A DNA stretch of 12,500 nucleotides from Salpingoeca rosetta. Taxonomy: Eukaryota > Opisthokonta > Choanoflagellata > Craspedida > Salpingoecidae. The notes beneath the pieces were generated by a model. The model saw only the letters and a list, made by a program, of their open reading frames with translations, did no database searches and had not been told where the DNA came from. The stretch is from the NCBI RefSeq assembly GCF_000188695.1, contig NW_004754927.1:8832-21331 (forward strand), read 5' to 3'. How positions within the stretch are numbered: the stretch's first letter is position 1; every line of letters starts with the position of its first letter. Both the position numbers and the translations under genes were made by a program. This document shows positions 11,445 through 12,500 of the stretch, piece after piece.

Positions 11445-12340
11445 AATTATGAGTCGTCGCTGTTGCTGGTCACTAAGGCAAGGCTTTGGCGTTCACACAT
11501 GCGTCGCATTTAGCTCACCACTTCGATGAAGGCGGGCTGCATCTCGGCGTCTGTGGCAGTGACCACGTGTTGAATTGGCGGAGTCACTTCAATACGCAGT
11601 ACTCCCTGAGGCTTCTCAGACCTGCGAAGCAACGAGGGATGGTCGAGTGGTGTTGAAGAACACGTCAGCATCCAGCGTTGGGCGACCCATGCTCCACTGA
11701 CACGACCACGAACGCAGAGGCACGTGCATACAGGCACTGACACACACGCACACACACGCGTAACACATTCTGCCGGCCCCATTTCCCACATACTGCGCAT
11801 TCACACACACACACATGCACACACACACACACACACACACCGGTTGGTGAAGATGGCGAGCAGGCAGTCTTGGCGACGCAGAAGCCGAACAAGCATGGAA
11901 CTGTCGTAGTCATCTGGATCCGCAGCAGGATCGTCGCTGCCGCTGCCGCTGCCACTGCGGCCGAGGCTGTCCTTGATGCGCGGTGGCGGGGATGTCAAGT
12001 GGACACAGAGGCCACCCGCGACATGCACGTGCTGTCCCTGGACATGGGCCACTTCGCGGATGACGCAGCCCTCGCAGCGACTCCACTTGAGCTCCACCTC
12101 CAAGCCGGCGCTGGCCACGCTCACAAACTGATCTTCAAACTGGCCGTCCCGGCAGCGGATCAGCGCAGGTTCCAGCACCGGCTCATTGTCCATGAGCACG
12201 CCACTGTTCTCGTGCATCCCGACCGGCACCACAACATCCTCGCTTTGGTCCCGCAACAGCTGCGCTGCACTCTGTCTCGGCGTTGCCGGCACCATGCGGC
12301 CGTGGTCTTGCCGCCCACCTTTGCTTGCGCCACTTCCCAT
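1..12340 (-). CDS. Giant multi-exon gene: myristoylated protein with cupredoxin-like, CHB_HEX_C-like and FN3-like repeats (3' partial)
   Basis: Twenty-one exons join in one continuous frame of about 2,503 codons: 11841-12340, 11519-11621, 11254-11375, 10934-11070, 10462-10695, 10070-10181, 9805-9901, 9262-9372, 9028-9119, 8767-8797, 8520-8645, 8158-8207, 7504-7996, 7192-7289, 6748-6910, 4030-6486, 3264-3916, 2781-2945, 2174-2561, 1443-1858 and 258-1219, all minus strand. Every intron is GT...AG and each codon split across a junction resolves in phase. Several junctions also restore a repeat motif that neither exon shows alone. Order of parts: N-myristoylation signal (1-7); disordered leader (8-60); seven cupredoxin-like repeats (about 67-790); a CHB_HEX_C-like domain (about 791-881); beta-rich and FN3-like modules (about 885-1642); more FN3-like modules (1643 onward). 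There is no signal peptide or transmembrane stretch, so a cytoplasmic, membrane-attached scaffold is inferred. Function is unknown and I recognise no catalytic motif. The gene continues past position 1. Least certain: the 16/17 junction and anything left of 258. Confidence 0.85.
144..257. repeat. (CA)n microsatellites in intron 21
   Basis: An uninterrupted (CA)33 at 144-209 and a (AC)10 at 238-257, separated by a C-rich spacer. On the sense strand these are (GT)n. The second begins at the exon 21 donor itself. Confidence 0.97.
258..1219 (-). CDS. Exon 21: FN3-like modules
   Basis: Residues 2183-2503 plus one base, one open frame of 962 nt. The acceptor is CACCCATGACTAG|GTTCAA and the donor CCAG|GTGTGTG, again directly at the head of a GT repeat. 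[14 protein letters not shown], then [12 protein letters not shown] form one module. [11 protein letters not shown]...[10 protein letters not shown] and [12 protein letters not shown] form a second, more diverged one. [10 protein letters not shown]...[12 protein letters not shown] and HVAFSLP start a third, which must be completed beyond this exon. Without splicing the frame would read through a CVCV run to a stop at 103, which is unlikely to be the real C-terminus. Confidence 0.82.
1225..1435. repeat. GT-rich arm and (AC)n arm in intron 20
   Basis: 1225-1298 is GT-rich on the plus strand and 1379-1435 is a pure AC run, with a mixed CA-rich region between them. The two arms are complementary in the transcript and lie near the acceptor and donor respectively. 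Confidence 0.93.
1443..1858 (-). CDS. Exon 20: FN3-like module
   Basis: Residues 2045-2182 plus two bases. The acceptor is GCGATGCAACAG|AATTCC, completing [15 protein letters not shown], the clearest FN3 start in the protein. An Ala/Gly alternation ([13 protein letters not shown]) marks a linker or loop. [15 protein letters not shown] is the last strand pair. The donor CATC|GTGCGT is chosen by phase 2 with exon 21 and restores [13 protein letters not shown], which starts the next module. Confidence 0.85.
2040..2162. repeat. Imperfect (CA)n microsatellite, intron 19
   Basis: CA repeats broken by TT, CACAGA and GACA units; it starts within about 12 bases of the GTAAGT donor of exon 19 on the sense strand. 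Confidence 0.95.
2174..2561 (-). CDS. Exon 19: FN3-like module
   Basis: Residues 1915-2044. The acceptor is GTTGCTGATCACAG|GGTGAA and the donor CAGC|GTAAGT is the best in the gene. It contains [14 protein letters not shown], an FN3 first-sheet signature, then [16 protein letters not shown] and SVTFEIP. It ends [12 protein letters not shown], the opening strand of the next FN3-like module, which continues in exon 20 as NSVTLEWSG. Confidence 0.9.
2638..2692. repeat. (CA)n/(CACG)n microsatellite, intron 18
   Basis: CA run interrupted by CACG units. A smaller CA/CACG block lies at 2741-2762, near the exon 18 donor. Confidence 0.93.
2781..2945 (-). CDS. Exon 18
   Basis: Residues 1860-1914 plus two bases. 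The acceptor is CACACAATTTGTAG|GCTTGG and the donor CACTG|GTACGT is strong. It codes for the end of an FN3-like module: [20 protein letters not shown] is a typical FN3 'L-x-x-x-T-x-Y' strand region. Phase 2 on both sides, with CG|G (Arg1860) and TG|G (Trp1915). Confidence 0.88.
3083..3262. repeat. Long imperfect CA/CACC minisatellite-like tract, intron 17
   Basis: About 180 bases of CACACC, CACGCC, CACACA and CATACA variants. The block at 3094-3135 shows repeated 'ACACGCCCACACCT' units, so expansion occurred at a longer period than the dinucleotide. It ends at the exon 17 donor. Confidence 0.9.
3264..3916 (-). CDS. Exon 17: FN3-like modules
   Basis: Residues 1643-1859 plus two bases. The donor ACG|GTATGT is strong. 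The proposed acceptor is GTGTCAATGCAG|ATATAT. The frame, however, stays open upstream to about 4154 on the sense strand, overlapping exon 16 in another frame, so the exon may start further upstream. The product opens [16 protein letters not shown], similar to exon 6 [13 protein letters not shown]. It then has an acidic insert ([20 protein letters not shown]), then [10 protein letters not shown] and [15 protein letters not shown] of an FN3-like fold. A second module starts near [11 protein letters not shown]. Confidence 0.68.
4030..6486 (-). CDS. Exon 16: 2.46-kb exon with CHB_HEX_C-like end, beta-rich and FN3-like modules
   Basis: Residues 824-1642, uninterrupted. The acceptor is CCTCGCCTTGCAG|ATTTAC. 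It opens with [14 protein letters not shown], ending the CHB_HEX_C-like domain near 881. Residues about 885-1090 are beta-rich with an Asp/Asn/Ala-rich insert (about 973-1000). About 1105-1215 is FN3-like ([20 protein letters not shown]). About 1230-1345 is beta-rich and contains a run of Asp with Asn (about 1326-1338) coded by GAT/AAT triplets. A Ser/Pro-rich linker covers about 1360-1392. About 1544-1617 is FN3-like ([20 protein letters not shown], then SLLVVPLRA). A His-Gln alternation coded by CAG-CAT repeats lies at about 1630-1639. The proposed donor TCA|GTGAGA is phase 0, but this end is uncertain. Confidence 0.8.
6313..6846 (-). other. CHB_HEX_C-like (chitobiase/beta-hexosaminidase C-terminal type) domain
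   Basis: Residues about 791-881, spanning the exon 15/16 junction. The family hallmark 'TPGAxIYYTxDGSxPT' appears as [16 protein letters not shown], preceded by a VTFFP strand and followed by [20 protein letters not shown], matching the usual '...I.L...TTIKAIA...G' strand. It is a small beta-sandwich found in many carbohydrate-related and surface proteins and has no catalytic role of its own. Confidence 0.72.
6527..6620. repeat. GT/GC-rich low-complexity tract, intron 15
   Basis: Alternating purine-pyrimidine GT with GC and AT interruptions on the plus strand. This is the reverse orientation to most introns here: the sense strand is CA-rich, on the acceptor side. Confidence 0.88.
6748..6910 (-). 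CDS. Exon 15: end of repeat 7 and start of CHB_HEX_C-like domain
   Basis: Residues 769-823. The acceptor is TACCCACGCAG|GTACAC and the donor TCCAAG|GTGCTG, phase 0. [18 protein letters not shown] ends the last cupredoxin-like repeat. [10 protein letters not shown], then [15 protein letters not shown] begins a chitobiase/hexosaminidase C-terminal-like domain. The donor is weak beyond GT, but the joined [16 protein letters not shown] matches the family pattern closely. Confidence 0.86.
7010..7108. repeat. Compound (CA)n-(CG)n-(TC)n microsatellite, intron 14
   Basis: About 67 bases of CA (7010-7076) run directly into 14 bases of CG (7077-7090) and then 18 bases of TC (7091-7108). A C-run follows at about 7128-7138. 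Confidence 0.96.
7192..7289 (-). CDS. Exon 14
   Basis: Residues 737-768 plus two bases. The acceptor is GTCCACTGCAG|TTCTTT and the donor GGCCT|GTACGT is strong. It contains an acidic stretch ([11 protein letters not shown]), then [12 protein letters not shown] of repeat 7. The junction restores the PGLY strand: CT|G (Leu769), then Tyr770 in exon 15. Confidence 0.88.
7386..7496. repeat. Imperfect (CA)n microsatellite, intron 13
   Basis: CA units with CATA and CACG interruptions. The sense-strand GT run starts about seven bases inside the exon 13 donor. Confidence 0.94.
7504..7996 (-). CDS. Exon 13: cupredoxin-like repeat 6 and first half of repeat 7
   Basis: Residues 572-736. The acceptor is CCTCTGTCGCTGCAG|GCCTGT and the donor CAG|GTACGT is strong. 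Repeat 6 (about 583-692) reads [30 protein letters not shown] and [10 protein letters not shown], with Ser/Thr-rich and Gly-rich insertions; the latter is a Gly/Asp run coded by GGT/GGC/GAT-type triplets at about 7700-7735. Repeat 7 starts [20 protein letters not shown] and [10 protein letters not shown], again with the PH motif. Confidence 0.9.
8158..8207 (-). CDS. Exon 12: 50-nt exon
   Basis: Residues 556-571 plus two bases, giving [16 protein letters not shown], the last strand of repeat 5 (compare [10 protein letters not shown] in exon 8). The acceptor is TGTAACACAG|AGACAA and the donor TTCG|GTACAT. Phase 2 joins to exon 13 as CG|G (Arg572). Confidence 0.82.
8243..8336. repeat. (CAA)n trinucleotide repeat, intron 11
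   Basis: About 31 CAA units with a single CAG interruption at 8318-8320; on the sense strand it is (TTG)n. It lies 36 bases upstream of the exon 12 acceptor, so it is intronic, although it reads as poly-Gln on the plus strand. The intron is 312 nt (8208-8519). Confidence 0.95.
8435..8486. repeat. (ACACAG)n then (CA)n, intron 11
   Basis: Several ACACAG units pass into a pure CA run on the donor side of the same intron. Confidence 0.92.
8520..8645 (-). CDS. Exon 11
   Basis: Residues 514-555, the second half of repeat 5: [14 protein letters not shown], then [17 protein letters not shown] and RSTGHE. The acceptor is GTGTATTGCAAAG|GTTGAC behind a T-rich tract, and the donor is CACGAG|GTGACA. An alternative in-phase donor 30 nt downstream (GACTCC|GTATTG) would add ten residues. 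Where a copper cupredoxin has Tyr-x-Cys-x(n)-His, this repeat has Arg550 in place of Cys but keeps His554. Confidence 0.82.
8767..8797 (-). CDS. Exon 10: 31-nt microexon
   Basis: Residues 503-513. The acceptor is GCGTCTCCCAG|GTCTGC and the donor TATGAG|GTGAGA. It codes for [11 protein letters not shown]. The short exon is supported by phase on both sides and by homology: DAPHGLYE matches DQPHKIVQ of exon 13, including the His that is a copper ligand in canonical cupredoxins. Confidence 0.87.
8893..9019. repeat. Imperfect (CA)n microsatellite, intron 9
   Basis: A pure CA block at 8893-8929 is followed by CA with CATA, CACG and CAGAG interruptions up to the exon 9 donor region. Confidence 0.94.
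9028..9119 (-). CDS. Exon 9: start of cupredoxin-like repeat 5
   Basis: Residues 473-502 plus two bases. The acceptor is GATGCCACAG|GGTCTA and the donor TG|GTGGGT is strong. The product [16 protein letters not shown], then RGDIVIWTW is the best cupredoxin signature in the protein (FxPxxxTIxxGDxVxWxW). Phase 2 joins to exon 10 as TG|G (Trp503). Confidence 0.9.
9262..9372 (-). CDS. Exon 8
   Basis: Residues 436-472. The acceptor is CGACCGACCAG|CAGGAT; an alternative one codon downstream is possible. The donor AAG|GTACGT is strong, phase 0. It carries the last strands of repeat 4: [18 protein letters not shown], then [11 protein letters not shown]. This is the clearest copy of the PGxY strand pair that recurs in repeats 5, 6 and 7. 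Confidence 0.88.
9451..9556. repeat. (TGAG)n tetranucleotide repeat, intron 7
   Basis: About 26 perfect TGAG units. It lies on the acceptor side of the 432-nt intron 7 (9373-9804); on the sense strand it is (CTCA)n. The rest of this intron holds a CA run at 9664-9766 and a GT-rich stretch at about 9419-9450. Confidence 0.97.
9664..9766. repeat. (CA)n microsatellite, intron 7
   Basis: A pure CA run of about 67 bases, then CA with two ATG and one CG interruption, towards the exon 7 donor. Confidence 0.95.
9805..9901 (-). CDS. Exon 7
   Basis: Residues 403-435, repeat 4 middle ([17 protein letters not shown]). The acceptor is CACGACCAG|ATCCGA and the donor CCCAG|GTCGTG, phase 0. The donor is weak after the GT, but the phase on both sides is consistent and the ORF reads on into repeats of Cys-Val if unspliced. 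His residues are present (407, 413, 416), yet no Cys-x-x-His motif follows. Confidence 0.78.
10070..10181 (-). CDS. Exon 6
   Basis: Residues 366-402 plus two bases. The acceptor is a strong pyrimidine tract, CTCCTGTCCCAG|TGATTG. It contains the last strand of repeat 3 ([14 protein letters not shown]) and the first strands of repeat 4 ([13 protein letters not shown]). The donor is CACAG|GTGTGG, phase 2, joining to exon 7 as AG|A (Arg403). This intron falls at the same repeat position and phase as the intron after exon 9. Confidence 0.85.
10283..10460. repeat. Imperfect CA-rich tract, intron 5
   Basis: CA units with frequent CAGA and CATA variants, ending directly at the exon 5 donor (sense GTGTGTAT). 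Confidence 0.9.
10462..10695 (-). CDS. Exon 5: cupredoxin-like repeat 3
   Basis: Residues 288-365 plus one base. The acceptor is CATGTGGTAG|GCGACC and the donor TCTG|GTGTGTAT, which opens directly into a GT-rich intron. The product [10 protein letters not shown]...NIVQV...[18 protein letters not shown] follows the cupredoxin strand order. In copper proteins a His usually precedes the VVQV-like strand; here that position is Asn. The Cys-Phe-Phe-His-Cys cluster is unusual, but it lies before the GxY strand rather than after it. Confidence 0.87.
10783..10882. repeat. (CA)n then (CACACG)n repeat, intron 4
   Basis: A pure CA run (10783-10825) passes through a CG patch into about eight CACACG hexamers (to 10882). 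Confidence 0.94.
10934..11070 (-). CDS. Exon 4
   Basis: Residues 242-287 plus one base. The acceptor is GACTGCAG|TGACCC and the donor CAAG|GTGAGA. It completes repeat 2 ([18 protein letters not shown]) and leads into repeat 3. Phase 1 joins to exon 5 as G|GC, giving the GDRIVFDW strand. An acceptor 24 nt upstream (after CGAAG) would keep the frame and add eight residues, so a slightly longer exon is possible. Confidence 0.83.
11123..11182. repeat. (CA)n-(CG)n microsatellite, intron 3
   Basis: A CA run with one CATA unit, followed by about 12 bases of CG, the same compound structure as in intron 14. Confidence 0.93.
11254..11375 (-). CDS. Exon 3
   Basis: Residues 202-241 plus two bases. The acceptor is CGTGTCCAG|GACCGG. 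It carries the middle of cupredoxin-like repeat 2 ([17 protein letters not shown], then SRVLTFT). The donor AC|GTCCGT is not a classic site. It is chosen because it is the only one in the correct phase before an in-frame TGA, and because the spliced product [15 protein letters not shown] aligns with [15 protein letters not shown] of exon 8. Confidence 0.78.
11405..11442. repeat. (CA)n microsatellite, intron 2
   Basis: A short CA run with one CG interruption; in this intron it sits on the acceptor side, about 30 bases from exon 3. Confidence 0.92.
11519..11621 (-). CDS. Exon 2
   Basis: Residues 167-201. The acceptor is a good pyrimidine tract ending TTCGCAG|GTCTGAG and the donor is GTG|GTGAGC, phase 0. 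It completes repeat 1 ([11 protein letters not shown]) and opens repeat 2 (MQPAFIEV). Joined to exon 3 it reads [17 protein letters not shown], which aligns with [17 protein letters not shown] of exon 9. Confidence 0.87.
11801..11840. repeat. (CA)n microsatellite at the exon 1 donor, intron 1
   Basis: The CA run directly abuts the exon, so the first sense GT of the microsatellite is the 5' splice site. Confidence 0.93.
11841..12340 (-). CDS. Exon 1: myristoylated N-terminus and first cupredoxin-like repeat
   Basis: Codes for residues 1-166 plus two bases of codon 167. The start ATG sits in GCCAGCCATGG (G at -3 and +4). The protein begins [10 protein letters not shown]: Gly2, Ser6 and Lys7 match the N-myristoyltransferase consensus, and basic residues follow. 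After a polar leader, about residues 67-100 look like a cupredoxin-type strand pair ([12 protein letters not shown], then EGCVIREV). A Ser/Gly/Asp linker (about 129-147) follows, then a [15 protein letters not shown] strand. The donor is CCG|GTGTGTG, where the exon runs straight into a GT microsatellite. Phase 2 joins to exon 2 as CG|G (Arg167). Confidence 0.85.
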
Positions 12341-12476
12341 GGCTGGCAAGTCAAGCGAGCTGGCGGTGTGTTCTTGCTCAATAAGAGAAACAGCGAGAGA
12401 GGCGCGTTTGTTTGCTCGTTGCTTGGCTGTATTGGGTGCTGAGGATCGACGAAAATCATCGAACAAAAGTCGACGA
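12341..12476 (-). other. 5' leader (probable 5'UTR) of the giant gene
   Basis: This sequence precedes the chosen ATG. Its upstream border is a plausible 3' splice site: on the sense strand a CA run ends in CAG at 12477-12479, so an upstream leader intron may end there. The frame of the main ORF stays open through the leader but contains no ATG, so an N-terminal extension from an unseen upstream exon cannot be excluded. An out-of-frame ATG at 12459, in weak context, opens a 99-codon frame that overlaps the main start. No TATA box or other core promoter element is evident. Confidence 0.5.
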
Positions 12477-12478
12477 CT

Positions 12479-12500
12479 GTGTGTGTGTGTGTGTTTGTGT
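12479..12500. repeat. GT run at the right window edge
   Basis: GT repeat (CA on the sense strand) that continues past the window. Its last CAG on the sense strand is a candidate 3' splice site for a leader intron. Confidence 0.8.

Larger units (their letters stand above)
6847..12142 (-). other. Block of seven cupredoxin-like repeats (exons 1-15)
   Basis: Approximate residue spans: R1 67-180, R2 194-270, R3 274-375, R4 376-472, R5 473-566, R6 583-692, R7 693-790. Each shows a hydrophobic 'x-x-V/I-x-W/F-x-W' strand, often after GD or GG, a variable loop, then 'V/L-x-F-x-x-P-G-x-Y' and a final 'V-x-V-I/V' strand. In copper cupredoxins the ligands are His, Cys, His and Met. R5 and R7 keep a PH motif before the central strand, but no repeat shows a Cys placed shortly after the PGxY tyrosine, so a structural role is inferred. 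The assignment rests on pattern only. Confidence 0.6.

Noticed and set aside
1..12500. Bacterial operon or prophage
   Set aside because: There are no contiguous same-strand genes with ribosome binding sites. Coding segments are short and joined only by GT...AG splicing, with dense dinucleotide microsatellites between them.

Overview
The window is almost entirely one large, intron-rich protein-coding gene on the minus strand of a eukaryotic nuclear genome. The coding sequence starts near the right edge, at an ATG at 12340, and runs leftward off the window at position 1. I could chain 21 coding exons, all bounded by GT...AG introns and all consistent in codon phase. They give about 2,503 codons with no stop, so the C-terminus lies outside the window. 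I see no second gene, RNA gene, transposon or CRISPR array. Open frames on the plus strand are shadows of these exons or translations of CA repeats.

Organism: GC-rich coding sequence, short introns (mostly 120-430 nt), high intron density and many intronic (GT)n/(CA)n microsatellites suggest a free-living unicellular eukaryote. A choanoflagellate is my first guess and a volvocine green alga the main alternative. This is inference from genome texture, not from a recognised marker gene.

Protein layout (N to C): (1) MGSGASK, a near-ideal N-myristoylation signal in a strong Kozak context, and no signal peptide, so the protein is probably cytoplasmic and membrane-tethered. (2) Residues about 67-790: seven diverged cupredoxin-like repeats, each with a 'GDxVxWxW' type strand and later an 'FxxPGxY' strand. 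The copper-ligand Cys is not recognisable in any of them, and intron positions are shared between some repeats. (3) Residues about 791-881: a chitobiase/hexosaminidase C-terminal-like beta domain (CHB_HEX_C type) with TPGSK...[10 protein letters not shown]. (4) Residues about 885-1642: one 2.46-kb exon holding beta-sandwich segments, at least two of them fibronectin-III-like, separated by acidic Asp/Asn-rich and Ser-rich linkers. (5) From about residue 1643 to the window edge: further fibronectin-III-like modules over exons 17-21. The whole resembles a giant all-beta scaffold or adhesion-type architecture with an intracellular anchor. I do not recognise a named gene.

Layout: 12341-12500 holds the 5' leader and a CA-repeat edge that may end an upstream intron. 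6748-12340 holds exons 1-15 (31-500 nt each). 4030-6486 is the giant exon 16. 258-3916 holds exons 17-21. 1-257 holds the start of the next intron and an uncertain exon 22. Most introns carry GT repeats on the sense strand, usually close to the 5' splice site. The exon 16/17 boundary is the least certain junction, because two frames are open there for about 260 nt.
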